From positions 81,655,894-81,719,893 of the forward strand of contig CM042010.1 in the NCBI GenBank assembly GCA_023525715.1: a stretch of 64,000 nt of DNA, given 5' to 3'. The DNA is from Cichorium intybus. Lineage: Eukaryota; Streptophyta; Magnoliopsida; Asterales; Asteraceae. This document shows positions 1 to 10,145 of this stretch, piece by piece. The position numbers and the translations under genes were made by a program. The stretch's first letter is position 1; every line of letters begins with the position of its first letter. A model generated the notes under the pieces. That model searched no databases. It was not told the origin of the DNA and was given only the letters and a program-made list of their open reading frames with translations.

Positions 1-172
1 GTGCATAGGTTAAAGCGTGACCTAGAATTGATACCTTTAAGCATTCAACAAGGGCGACGAATGGTTGAGGGTAAAGGTTTGGATCTGTGCGAAGAACCAG
101 GTTTGCAGATTGATTCTTGAGGACGGGGATTGAGATTGCTTCAGTGGTTTGAGATGAAGCTTCAGTCGCCAT
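1..172 (-). pseudogene. Start of the SireN ORF (partial at window edge)
   Basis: The ATG is complementary to 170-172 and the frame stays open for 57 codons to the window edge. The product begins MATEASSQTTEAIS and keeps the same register as the SireN#2 protein starting at 62690 (MAAEASSQTAEAIS), with several runs conserved, such as LVLR and ALVEC. The family function is not known to me. It is an element-specific protein rather than a recognisable Gag or Pol. It is entered as a fragment because only the N-terminus is visible; whether the rest is open cannot be seen here. Confidence 0.65.
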
Positions 173-847
173 TGTTGATTGAGTGAAGAAGATGAAGAGA
201 GTTTAGGGTTTTTGGAGAGAATTTTTGCAGAGAGTTTTTGAGAGATAAGTTAGCGTAAAGAGAAGAACTGAAGCGATGAGTGGTTTATATAGTGTTCGTG
301 GTCCCTAGGCCATTTAATGCACGTTCAAAATGGTCGAGTAGCACAAGGACACCTCATCACCTGCGCGTCCCACTAACCCTGTAAAAGTGGAAACGTCCGG
401 CTGTCAGTTGCAATGATTCAAAATTTGAACCGCCATTTCCAAGATCTTATTGTTACGATTTGCCACGTTTATGTCAGTGACAGCTGTGTAACAACGGTAA
501 TTAAATTCAAAAAGAATGTTTGTCTCTGAGATAATTATAAATGTGAAGAATCATTTGAACATTAAATTGACTTCGGATTATTAAGGAAAAAAGTAACTTA
601 TTTTGTGTTTCATTCAACTCCGAAGTGTATTGATGTTATCAATTCTCCGAAGTGATTGTTTTGTCAGAGAAATTTTAGTTTTTCTACTGAATTGTTTTTG
701 ATGATGCATGATGACTTCTAATCTTAACTTCCATGATCATTGAGAAATTAAGTTTTGACAGTTTAGAATTCAGAATCATTCAGATCATGTTGGAAGTCCA
801 TTTTTCATTCCAAAGGTTGTTTGATTGACCATCAGTCATAATGTGCA
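173..847 (-). other. SireN#1 leader, proximal part
   Basis: AT-rich sequence with no coding signal. It aligns by eye with 62691-63470 of SireN#2, including a TATATA stretch near 285 and the phrase GGTCCCTAGGCCATTTAATG, and it resumes at 10146 beyond the Mutator-like insertion. Confidence 0.6.
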
Positions 848-856
848 TAAATTTAA
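848..856. repeat. Target-site duplication of the MULE, left copy
   Basis: TAAATTTAA lies directly before the terminal GAGAAAATTACACG and recurs exactly at 10137-10145. Nine bases is the diagnostic duplication length of Mutator-like elements. Confidence 0.85.
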
Positions 857-1020
857 GAGAAAATTACACGAATGGTCCTTGTGGTTTGGAGTAACTTGTG
901 CGTTTGGTCCCTAACTTTTTTTTTAACTCGGACGGTCCCTATCTTTTTGTTTTGTTACGCGCTTGGTCCCTAACTCACTTAAAATGACAACATTGCCCTT
1001 ATTAATTTCTTTTATTAATT
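857..1020 (+). repeat. MULE left terminal inverted repeat
   Basis: It matches the reverse complement of about 9975-10136 with few differences. Shared landmarks are GAGAAAATTACACGAATGG, the T-run followed by AACTCGGACGGTCCCTATC, and TTACGCGCTTGGTCCCTA. The similarity fades at about 1020 near CCCTTATTAA. Confidence 0.85.
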
Positions 1021-1076
1021 ACTAATTATTAATTCTAAATTTTTAATTACAAAAAAGAAAAAAAAAACCTAACGCA

Positions 1077-1574
1077 CCCTCGTTCAACACCCTCGTTCCT
1101 CATCTTCTCCAGCTATTCCCTCTTCCACCGCCACCGCCGTCTTCTCCGGCTAGAACCCTCCCCCCACCACTGTCAATCTAAACCAGAAGCAAGAAATCGA
1201 TTTAACAAACCTCCGGAGTGAAGCAATCGATTCTTCTCTCCTCCCCCGCCATTTTCTTCCTCGTCCTCTCTCAACTGCGGCAACCGCCACCTACCAGAAA
1301 TTCTCTCTTTGTCTCTGAATCTCCGACCTTAACCACCAACCACCGTATTCTGTGGCTGCACCGTATTCTGTGACTTTCAATAATCGGTAGGTTCGAAGTT
1401 ATTCTTTGACTTTCAATAACCGGGATAAGAAATTGAAGAATGACGAGACACATATTTATCAAGTTCTTACTGGAATTTGTTTTTGCAGGATTTGCTCTCT
1501 TCAAGAAGACGATCCTGAAAATATTGGTTTCTTCTTCCTGGAATTTCTCTTTCCAGAATTCTTCTTGATAAGTT
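1077..1574 (-). pseudogene. Captured gene fragment inside the MULE, distal part
   Basis: On the minus strand an open stretch runs from the LTR junction at 1574 toward 1271. It carries a charged segment (YQEEFWKEKFQEEET) and then a hydrophobic one (CLVILQFLIPV). Removing the LTR element and one AAGTT copy joins it in frame with the stretch at 9215-9480, giving one Lys/Glu-rich, coiled-coil-like protein segment. Below 1270 the sequence is C/T-rich on the plus strand and has no clear reading. The source gene is not certain. A GRF zinc-finger-type protein is one guess, from the Trp-x-x-Pro-x-x-Cys pattern followed by a coiled coil in the proximal part. Confidence 0.35.
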
Positions 1575-3387
1575 TGTAACATCCCAAAATTTTAGGGTAA
1601 AATTAAAAAAAAAATTTAAACGAACACTTCAATATAAGAAAAGCCACTTAATTAATTTTCATAAAATTCCATAACTTATAAGTTTAATGAAAACACCCCA
1701 GGATTAACAAAAGTTAACGAAATCACAATATAGCGGAATATTAATTCAAAAACAGTCCTCTAATGAAGCAGCACAGTGTATACACGTCACGCCTTGCCAT
1801 CCATTGTACCTGATGTACCCGAAACAGTAGTTTATATAAGGAAAGGGTAAGCACGGAGCTTAGTGAGTTCCTCAAAATACCATACGATCCATCACATAAC
1901 ATACAACACACAATAACCATTCATATGTCTGTGAGACTCACGGGCTATCCCTGTTCTGCCTGAAGACTCACGGGCAGTTCCCGTTCTGTCTTATCGCTCG
2001 TAGGCTTTTCCCGTTCCGTCTAATGACTCGCAGGCTATTCCCGTTCCTCCTATTGGCTCGCGGGCTATCCCGTTCCGTCCACAAACAATCATTATCATAT
2101 CAATAATTCATACAATTACCATAACATGTAAGATCACCTTATTCTAACATATATTCCTTCCTACGCATGCAATATCACCTATAGTATAGTGAGAAGACTC
2201 ACCTGATTATAGTTGACTATATCGTTTATCTTTCTCGGCTTTGTATTTCCTTCAACTTTAACTGTTAACATAATAAGAAATCTATTATTTCTTAATCCTT
2301 AACTATATTATAGTCGCATCATTAAACCCTTCAATAATTCCAATATGATACTCCATGATTTATCAAGTAAAGAACGGCCAGGTAGAAGATTAGATGGGGT
2401 GGCAGGATCCTTTCAGCATTTTAGCCTTTCGGAAAATCCAACAACCAGATCCCAAGTAATCGGCCTAGTCACCGTCCTCGTAAGTAAATCGTCACCGTCC
2501 TCGTAAGTAAATCAATCGGTATTATTTTTGGAAATTACGAATTGTTATAATAACGACATTTTAAGGTTTTTGTTTACTATTGTTAGAAATGAGTATAATA
2601 TAGCATATGTTATACTTATTAAATATTCTACTTCTGAACAAAAACTATTTTACAATACCTAATTAAGCTATAGAAAGGTTTGTAGTTACCTTATGACCAG
2701 TCGTCGAGATCTTTAACTCCTTCGTTAGGCTTTTGAGCTTTCTTCCGCTCACTTGCTTACACTCTAGTGCTTAGAAACCTCTATATATTGGATTGAGATT
2801 TAGTTGTGTGGTTTATGAGATGTTTTGAGGGGTATTTATACTTGAATTTTTGAATAAAAAATGGCATGACACTTTTGACAAAAGATTTTAATAATATAAC
2901 TTTGTTGAAATTAATACCTTCTAGAATCAGTCTGTTCAAGACTGGTTTAGCCGACTTTAAACCCATGAAATTCACGTTTTTATTTGATATTCCATAAATT
3001 TATCTCAATACCTTTCCAGGGATGTATGTTACGTATTTATACGATTTTTCTATGATTTATTATGAATTTTTGAAAATAGACTATCTAATCTGTCAATTCC
3101 GAACTAATCAGTAAAGATTGCATTTTTTACCATAGATAATGTCATTTTCAAGCTTACTATTATTTATGGTAATTATACTAGACTCAATTTGTAAACTTTG
3201 TGCACTGGTTTGAGGTCCAAACGATTTTTCCAGAATTAATTATGATTTTTCTAAAAACGACACAAAATGCTGATTTTCATATGAAATTGTAACTAAAGTT
3301 TTTCTTAGCTTTATAACTACCAATGATCATATAATTCCTAACACTCTTATTTTAAGTATATGTTATAATCAGGATACGGGTCTTACA
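1575..3387 (-). repeat. 3' LTR of RKD-LTR#1
   Basis: 1813 bp, TG...CA. It differs from 7422-9209 by few substitutions and by a 23-bp tandem duplication (GTCACCGTCCTCGTAAGTAA...) at about 2468-2513 that is single in the other LTR. Confidence 0.92.
1931..2081. repeat. Minisatellite in LTR (about 30-bp unit, 5 copies)
   Basis: Units of the form GACTCACGGGCTATCCCTGTT repeat with drift (CTCACGGGC, CTCGTAGGC, CTCGCAGGC, CTCGCGGGC), separated by CCGTTC-type words. The same array is in the other LTR at 7776-7925. Confidence 0.8.
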
Positions 3388-3403
3388 AGTCTCTCCCACT
3401 TAT
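3388..3403 (-). promoter_or_regulatory. Polypurine tract of RKD-LTR#1
   Basis: On the minus strand AAGTGGGAGAGACT lies directly before the 3' LTR start TGTAAGACC. Upstream of it is TTCGGGACGAAAT, typical of gypsy chromovirus tracts. Confidence 0.75.
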
Positions 3404-3999
3404 TTGGATTTCGTCCCGAAATCCGCATTCTCGAACGCCTCTATGTATTTCCCATCGAGTCCTTGTGTCCTTCAAAAATCCTCCTCGTCTTATTGCCGAA
3501 ACTTTACAAGATTTAATTATCTTTCCCTTTCAACATTCACATACCTCTGTAATAATGCTTAAGGTCCTATTATTCTCATTCACTCCATACTTCTTTTCTT
3601 CTAATTACTCTAGATGTACAAAAAAACTCTAACTGTTTCTCACAGTCCCACACATCGACTTGACCGGCTACTATCTACAGTACATATTTAGTACTTCCTA
3701 ATCTACCTATATACATAGTAAACCTAGTTAACTTGCAACACCTAATTTTAACACTATTTCGTATTTATATGAATTCGTCATATTTCAACACACATTTGCC
3801 TCAATTCAACATTTCTTTTAAATACTTTTTGGATAAATAAGTCTATTTTTGTAGAATCTCCAAATTTTTGTGTTTCACCGAAATATAAAATTTACATCAT
3901 CTTTTGTAAGGTTTTTTTTTTTTTTTGGAGTACTGAACACTCTTTAAACTATTTCCATTATATGGAGACATAAAATTTTGTTTTATTTCAAAAGTCTCT
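3404..3999. other. Internal region between polypurine tract and RWP-RK gene promoter
   Basis: AT-rich with no open frame. Presumably the decayed 3' end of the original element; nothing else is recognisable. Confidence 0.4.
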
Positions 4000-4253
4000 T
4001 TATTATCTCGTTCTCACCAGAGTCAAGCAGGGAATTTTGAAAAAACGTCACTTGGGGTAGTGAAAAGTCGCATCTACTGTAGTTAGTTTGAATTTCGGTA
4101 ATTAAAACGTGAGGTGTCCTTTCAGTTCCGTGTGTCCTTTCGGTTCCAGCTGCAAGATACTATATATACAGGTATGTAGTATCATTAATTTTCAGTCTCA
4201 TCCTCTCTTATCACTAGTTTGTTCGTAAACGAACTCATATTTAAAGTCGAGTC
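4000..4253 (+). promoter_or_regulatory. Own promoter of captured RWP-RK gene #1
   Basis: This stretch is recognisably conserved with the reverse complement of 29269-29510 upstream of RWP-RK gene #2. Shared words are GAGTCAAGC, GGGTAGTGAAAAG, CTACTGTAG, TTGAATTTCGGTAAT, GTCCTTTC, GTTCCAGCTG and TTTCAGTCTCAT. It holds a TATA box inside a perfect 7-bp inverted repeat (4156-4183: GATACTA, 14-nt loop with TATATA, TAGTATC). Conservation of non-coding flank together with introns shows that the gene was taken up as DNA with its promoter. Confidence 0.7.
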
Positions 4254-5880
4254 ATGGAAAACATATCTTCAATGGGCGATCTGTCGAACCCTGGACCTGG
4301 TTTTCCGCAAGGAGAGGGTACTTCAAACCAAGCATTCTTAATAGAGTTTGGTGACTCTAACATTCTAGACATATATCTACCATACTTCGATTACCTTTCT
4401 AATGTTTTGTTTTATTTTGAATTATGGTACAGTATTCCAGATATACTACCAATAGAGCATCTCCACGATGAGCCGGAAATTTTTCCCGAGTTGAACATTA
4501 ACTCAGATGATCCGGTGCATGCATCTGACTTTGCACTTGATCAGACTCCATGCCTTCTACCAGGTTAAATTCTTTTGAATGATCCATTTATAAGTATTCT
4601 ATTTTGTTTTATCATTTGACATGTGTTATTTGTAGACCCATTTGTGGATGGTCTAACTGAGTACAATCCATTCATGGACGTGCACCCAAGAAGCAGTGAG
4701 TTTGTCCCCATGAATCAAGAATTCATGGCTGGTATTCAGGATGAGAATCAATTACAGAGGACTCATAACATAAATATTGAATTGAATCCCGAGTTTGGGG
4801 TTCGTTTTCAATATCAAGATCATCTTCGGTTGATTCAAAGGAATCTAGAAGGATTTCAGAATCCTGAGATTTTAGTTGAAAACCAACAATTATTACCGAT
4901 AGAGGCCACTAATTTTGATGAATCAATGCCCATCTTTGGGTCAAAAAATCAGGATCATGTTCAAATGATCTAGAATGATAACAATACAATTGGATTTGAA
5001 CCTTCTAGTTCAGAAAACATAGCAAGTGGCAGTGGAAGAGGTTTCAGACATTTATTAAGAAGGGAAATAATAGCTGAACACTTTAACGAACCAATTGAGA
5101 AAGCTGCGAAGGAACTCAACATTGGAACGACAAAATTAAAAAAACGCTGTAGAGAATTAGGTATCAATCATTGGCCCCAACGACAACTTACGAGTTTGCA
5201 AACCCTTATTGATCGTGCTGAGGTAAAGAACTACATTTTTTTAATTCCTTTATATCATAAGGTTGAAATTACTAAAGTTATTTGTGCCACAGGAATTTGG
5301 TAATGAATTTATTGAGGCAACAGAATTATCGGGAGATTTAATACCCAACCTAAAAAAAGAAAAAGAAGCGATAATTGAAGGGTCACAATCGGGTCTAACA
5401 GACGTCACAAAGATGCTAATACAAGCTGCTCATAAGGTTGTGTTTAGGAAAAGAAAAATTCAGGAAAAGGGGGAAACTTCATCAAGAACTCATACACAGC
5501 AGCAATCTCCGCCATCTAATTCTGGTATGAGTAGTATTAACCCTGGTTTACTCGAGTCTTCGAGTGAGGAGAATTTTTGAGGCTTTGTAGGTGACCTAGC
5601 CTGGTTTCCTCCTTCTTATAGCTACCCCCAACTGGTTCCGAATTAGAGCCCTTCTTCATCACTGCCCTACTTACACACGCCCCAAATGAGTCAATATTTA
5701 GCCCCTAATCACGGGGTTACGAGTTCCAACCCTATTGAGACCCCATACATTGGAGCTCCTCCTCCAATAACTGAAAGCATACCACTTCCAAATCCTCGAG
5801 AAGGTACAAGTCAACCTAATGATGACAAAGATTGGAGTGTAGAAGATCTTTTCTCGCTTCTTTCTGATTCTCCGGTTTAG
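4254..5880 (+). pseudogene. RWP-RK domain transcription factor (RKD-like) gene #1, captured and broken
   Basis: The product is a plant DNA-binding factor of the RWP-RK family, nuclear by family knowledge. The ATG at 4254 begins MENISSMGDLSNPG, paralogous to MENRSPMDNLSD of gene #2. Exons inferred by comparison: 4254-4563 (with a probable former intron at 4351-4432 whose removal would shift the frame here), 4636-5222 and 5293 onward. Introns 4564-4635 and 5223-5292 have GT-AG ends and keep frame. The RWP-RK domain is at about 5055-5207: FNEPIEKAAKELN, then LKKRCRELGI, then HWPQRQ in place of RWPxRK. An in-frame TAG at 4971-4973 (Gln in the paralogue) cuts it before the domain. TGA at 5578 and TAG at 5644 interrupt the tail, which ends with an acidic-aromatic DWSVEDLFSLL that looks like an activation motif. 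It lies antisense to the carrier element. Confidence 0.8.
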
Positions 5881-6039
5881 GTTAGTAGTTCTGTAAACTT
5901 TTCTTAATGTATTAATAATAAGTTGTAGTAATGAATTAAATATATTGACGTGTTACTATAATTTTAATAATTTCATCGATTCAATATAATATTCATGTTG
6001 TTCCCTTAATTTTGTATTCCTCCCCCACTTGGACTAAAG
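5881..6039. other. Short AT-rich spacer downstream of RWP-RK gene #1
   Basis: No coding signal. It contains a poly-T-rich stretch and AATAATAA words that could serve for polyadenylation of the captured gene. Confidence 0.3.
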
Positions 6040-7400
6040 TCCAAGTCTGTTTATTCGATTTATAATTTTTTTACGAGCCCTTACTCTCGAACAAAAACCA
6101 AGCCCACTCTGCTCAGCCAACAACTTGCATCAGGGGCAAACACCATCTCAATAAACATGTTTCGATAATGTAAAGACGTTTACATCAACCACTATATGTT
6201 ACTCATCCGCTTGCGACCATAGTCAACACCTCTATCGTCAGTTACCTCAATCACGAGCGAGTGATCCATACTCTCAACCCACACGACCTGATCAATCATT
6301 CAAGTAAGATCAATACAAGGGTAGGTAGCCCCACTATTACACAGCACTAGGCATGTACAGAGTCGACTAAAAATACCCGCTATCATCTCAGGCGCCGCTT
6401 GCACCTCTTTGAACGTGAGTTGGAAAACTCACCCTTGCATCCTCTAGTCCCCGTCTGACTTGTGCGCCCATTAGTTGCATGAAAAATAGCTACCACAATA
6501 GCACTTTGACATTCTCCCTTTCAACAGTCTTTAAGCTCAGTAATCAACTTAAGCATGATCGGTCCAACCAAACTGGTATGATCACATCTTAATTGTTCCT
6601 ACTGAACCTCACAATCAACATTCACCAATCGAATGGATAAAGGTTTACCACATTACACTAGCATTTAAGTCAACTATGCTAGACACTCACATACTCAGCT
6701 CCTTGGATCCTTCGTGACGAACCCCCGACTCAAACGCAGATCCTGTGCTTTCGATAGTAGGAGCTCTACTACTACCTTCCACACCTATCCATGTTCGTTC
6801 CAAGACCCGTCTCGAAATATCCAATTCGCTTCTCACCGATAATTTTAACACATATGCCCTTACAAGGCATATGTCAACCCTTCTAGGAATACTTGGAATC
6901 CCACCCCCACCCTGCTATTCTAACTAAGACGGAACTTCCTCCAGTGATGACAGATTGTTTCGCGGACGTAGTTGTATACAATATCGAACTAAACAGTCTT
7001 TCAAATAAGAGAATCTTCCCTAAGGCAACAACCAAACAAGGAACATGCAATAAGGTCAACTCACACATTCTATGACTATTCAGTCCATATTGTATACAAC
7101 TTAGTGGAAATCTCTAAGCAACCTATCGGCACTAGCATACAGTTCTATTAGCAAATAGCAGATAATAATACAACAATGTGTGATCTCTACCAGGCATTTC
7201 AGCAAACATATACCATATGTTTTTTTAACATCCACAATATTAAATACTTAACCCTTTTCTCATACTGGCGTCGGGTGGCGGTACACACTGTGTCTTCAGT
7301 TCACCCTTCATAAAACATCTTTCTTTCGTAAAAATGTTTTAAGAAAACTCTTAAGCCTCAACTTGAGTCCAGAACTCACTAAGTGAGCCTGATTCTCTCA
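6040..7400 (-). pseudogene. Decayed gypsy gag/protease remnant of RKD-LTR#1
   Basis: On the minus strand, broken reading gives a retropepsin-like block near 6390-6310: GIFSRL, then LCNSGATYPCIDL, the expected position of the DSGAT active site, with Asp replaced by Asn. Further downstream is a VEVADDR-like stretch (VIEVTDDRG). Toward the primer site the sequence is leader and gag-like but has no long frame. RT, RNase H and integrase were not found, so this element cannot move by itself. Assignment rests on short motif matches. Confidence 0.45.
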
Positions 7401-7406
7401 AGATGT

Positions 7407-7418
7407 GATCTGATACCA
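7407..7418 (-). promoter_or_regulatory. Primer binding site of RKD-LTR#1 (iMet-type, one mismatch)
   Basis: The minus strand reads TGGTATCAGATC three bases after the 5' LTR. The usual plant initiator-Met site is TGGTATCAGAGC, so the next-to-last base differs. Confidence 0.8.
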
Positions 7419-7775
7419 ACTTGTAACATCCCAAAATTTTAGGGTAAAATTAAAAAAAATTTTAAAGAACACTTCAATATAAGAAAAGCCACTTAATTAA
7501 TTTTCATAAAATTCCATAACTTATAAGTTTAATGAAAACACCCCAGGATTAACAAAAGTTAACGAAATCACAATATAGCGGAATATTAATTCAAAAACAG
7601 TCCTCTAATGAAGCAGCACAGTGTATACACGTCACGCCTTGCCATCCATTGTACCTGATGTACCTGAAACAGTAGTTTATATAGGGAAAGGGTAAACACG
7701 GAGCTTAGTGAGTTCCTCAAAATACCATACGATCCATCACATAACATACAACACACAATAACCATTCATATGTCT

Positions 7776-7925
7776 GTGAGACTCACGGGCTATCCCTGTT
7801 CCGCCTGAAGACTCACGGGCAGTTCCCGTTCTGTCTTATCGCTCGCAGGCTTTTCCCGTTCTGTCTAATGACTCGCAGGCTATTCCCGTTCCGCCTATTG
7901 GCTCGCGGGCTATCCCGTTCCGTCC
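7776..7925. repeat. Minisatellite in 5' LTR (about 30-bp unit, 5 copies)
   Basis: Same array as 1931-2081, with a few point differences. Confidence 0.8.
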
Positions 7926-8653
7926 ACAAACAATCATTATCATATCAATAATTCATACAATTACCATAACATGTAAGATCACCTTATTCTAACATATCTT
8001 CCTTCCTACGCATGCAATATCACCTATAGTATAGTGAGAAGACTCATATGATTATAGTTGACTATATCGTTTATCTTTCTCGGCTTTGTATTTCCTTCAA
8101 CTTTAACTATTAACATAATAAGAAATCTATCATTTCTTAATCCTTAACTATATTATAGTCGCATCATTAAACCCTTCAATAATTCCAATATGATACTCCA
8201 TGATTTATCAAGTAAAGAACGGCCAGGTAGAAGATTAGATGGAGTGGCAGGATCCTTTCAGCATTTTAGCCTTTCGGAAAATCCAACAACCAGATCCCAA
8301 GTAATCGGCCTAGTCACCGTCCTCGTAAGTAAATCAATCGGTATTATTTTCGGAAATTACGAATTGTTATAATAACGATATTTTAAGGTTTTTGTTTACT
8401 ATTGTTAGAAATGAGTATAATATAGCATATGTTATACTTATTAAATATTCTACTTCTTAACAAAAACTATTTTACAATACCTAATTAAGCTATAGAAAGG
8501 TTTGTAGTTACCTTATGACCAGTCGTCGAGATCTTTAACTCCTTCGTTAGGCTTTTGAGCTTCCTTCCGCTCACTTGCTTACGCTCTAGTGCTTAGAAAC
8601 CTCTATATATTGGATTGAGATTTAGTTGTGTGGTTTATGAGATGTTTTGAGGG

Positions 8654-8663
8654 GTATTTATAC
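8654..8663 (-). promoter_or_regulatory. LTR TATA box of RKD-LTR#1
   Basis: GTATAAATAC on the minus strand, a self-complementary-flanked TATA (GTAT/ATAC arms). The equivalent in the 3' LTR is 2832-2841. Confidence 0.55.
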
Positions 8664-9214
8664 TTGAATTTTTGAATAAAAAATGGCATGACACTTTTGA
8701 CAAAAGATTTTAATAATATAACTTTGTTGAAATTAATACCTTCTAGAATCAGTCTGTTCAAGACTGGTTTAGCCGACTTTAAACCCATGAAATTCACGTT
8801 TTTATTTGATATTCCATAAATTTATCTCAATACCTTTCCAGGGATGTATGTTACGTATTTATACGATTTTTCTATGATTTATTATGAATTTTTGAAAATA
8901 GACTATCTAATCTGTCAATTCCGAACTAATCAGTAAAGATTGCATTTTTTACCATAGATAATGTCATTTTCAAGCTTACTATTATTTTTGGTAATTGTAC
9001 TAGACTCAATTTTTAAACTTTTTGCACAGGTTTGAGGTCCAAACGATTTTTCTAGAATTAATTATAATTTTTCTAAAAACAACACAAAATGCTGATTTTC
9101 ATATGAAATTGTAACTAAAGTTTTTCTTAGCTTTATAACTACCAATGATCATATAATTCCTAACACTCTTATTTTAAGTATATGTTATAATCAGGATACG
9201 GGTCTTACAAAGTT

Positions 9215-9500
9215 CCTCGATCTTTTTTGGATTTCTTCTTGATAAATTCCTTAATATTTTCCAGAAGGTGTTTTTATTCATCAGAATCCTTCCTAATGAT
9301 CTGTTTTAGCTTCGAGTTTTCATCTTTCAAGTGTTTTACAGTTGACCCAATTGATTTGGGGTTCAACCCGATTGACTTAATTTGACTTATTAATGCCCCA
9401 TAACTCAAATTCAATCTCGTGATTTCTTCTTTTAGACCGGGATTCATCATGCATAATTGTGGATTGACCCAATGTGGATTGACGCAATTTCATCGTGCCT
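9215..9500 (-). pseudogene. Captured gene fragment inside the MULE, proximal part
   Basis: Minus-strand reading from about 9480 gives NPHWVNPQLC, a Leu/Lys-rich stretch (LKEEITRLNLSYGALISQIK), then KHLKDENSKLKQIIRKDSDE, one stop, and ENIKEFIKKKSKKDRG up to the insertion point. It continues in frame at 1574. Heptad-like spacing suggests a coiled coil. The source gene is unknown. Confidence 0.4.
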
Positions 9501-9727
9501 AGTAGTAGAGAGATGTGAACAATAGAGCTCCCGACGTTCCAGGCGTTTATCTGGGTAGTCGTTTATTTGGGTGAGGAATGGAGGAGATGAAGGGATTGGT
9601 GGGCTGCAGTTGTTTCTTTATTTGGATGCTGACAACAGTGGGAGAAGGAGAGAATGAGAGGTGGTGACGAACAACAGGAGTGGAGTGAGGCGATTCCGGC
9701 AGTAGGAGGAGGAGACGTGGTTTCCAA

Positions 9728-9856
9728 CATTAGGAGAAGAGGCGGCAGAGAGATGGTGGCGTAGATGTCGGCATTAAGAGAAGAGGCGGTAGATAGATGG
9801 TGGCGTAGATGTCAACATTAGGAGAAGAGGCGGCATAGAGATGGAGGCGTAGATGT
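9728..9856. repeat. 44-bp tandem repeat, 3 copies, in MULE interior
   Basis: Unit with GAAGAGGCGGCAGAGAGATG then GTGGCGTAGATGT, at spacing 44 (9736, 9780, 9824). On the minus strand it lies upstream of the captured fragment, C/T-rich as in a 5' UTR. Confidence 0.75.
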
Positions 9857-9974
9857 TTCAGGGTTTTCTAGGATAGAGAAGAAGAGATGGTGAGGGAGAG
9901 ATATAGAGAGAGTGATACGTTTTTATTTTAGGATTGTTTTTTTTATTAAAAAATAAGAAATAAATAATGGAAAA
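9857..9974. other. MULE subterminal A/G-rich region
   Basis: Low-complexity GAGA-rich and then AT-rich sequence leading into the right TIR. No coding signal. Confidence 0.4.
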
Positions 9975-10136
9975 TCAAAAAATAATTTAATAAGGGTAAG
10001 ATGGTCATTTTAATTGGGTAGGGACTAAGCGCGTAACAAAACAAAAAGATAGGGACCGTCCGAGTTAAAAAAAAAGTTAGGGACCAAGCGTGCAAGTTAC
10101 CCCAAACCACACAGGGACCATTCGTGTAATTTTCTC
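9975..10136 (-). repeat. MULE right terminal inverted repeat
   Basis: Inverted copy of the left end. It is followed at 10137-10145 by the second TAAATTTAA target duplication. Confidence 0.85.
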
Positions 10137-10145
10137 TAAATTTAA
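10137..10145. repeat. Target-site duplication of the MULE, right copy
   Basis: TAAATTTAA, identical to 848-856. Confidence 0.85.

Larger units (their letters stand above)
1575..9209 (-). mobile_element. LTR retrotransposon carrying an antisense RWP-RK gene (RKD-LTR#1)
   Basis: Two LTRs of about 1.8 kb (1575-3387 and 7422-9209) begin TGTAAC and end CTTACA on the plus strand and are flanked by the perfect duplication AAGTT (1570-1574 and 9210-9214). The primer site TGGTATCAGATC reads on the minus strand next to the right LTR, and the polypurine tract lies next to the left LTR, so the element runs on the minus strand. After the primer site it keeps a decayed gag/protease region (about 7400-6040). 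Where RT and integrase should follow there is instead an RWP-RK gene on the plus strand, that is, antisense. It is a gypsy chromovirus type by its tract (TTCGGGACGAAAT upstream of the purine run). The LTRs look nearly identical, so the insertion is young. Confidence 0.9.
7422..9209 (-). repeat. 5' LTR of RKD-LTR#1
   Basis: 1788 bp, TG...CA, next to the primer binding site. On the minus strand it contains a TATA box (GTATAAATAC, complement of 8654-8663) that should drive the element RNA toward lower coordinates. Confidence 0.92.
857..10136. mobile_element. Mutator-like element (MULE) with nested LTR element
   Basis: Long terminal inverted repeats of about 160 bp begin GAGAAAATTACACG at both ends and are flanked by a perfect 9-bp duplication. 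Subtracting the nested LTR element and its duplication (1575-9214) leaves about 1.6 kb. No transposase was recognised, so it is non-autonomous. Between the TIRs it holds sequence that reads as a gene fragment on the minus strand, continuous across the LTR insertion point, so it may be a Pack-MULE. It was inserted into the SireN#1 leader, and the SireN#2 leader shows the uninterrupted sequence. Confidence 0.85.

Noticed and set aside
4254..5880. RWP-RK gene #1 as a resident host gene flanked by chance by two LTRs
   Set aside because: The LTR pair has a perfect AAGTT duplication, correctly placed primer site and purine tract, and a gag/protease remnant in the interior; a second element shows the same design.
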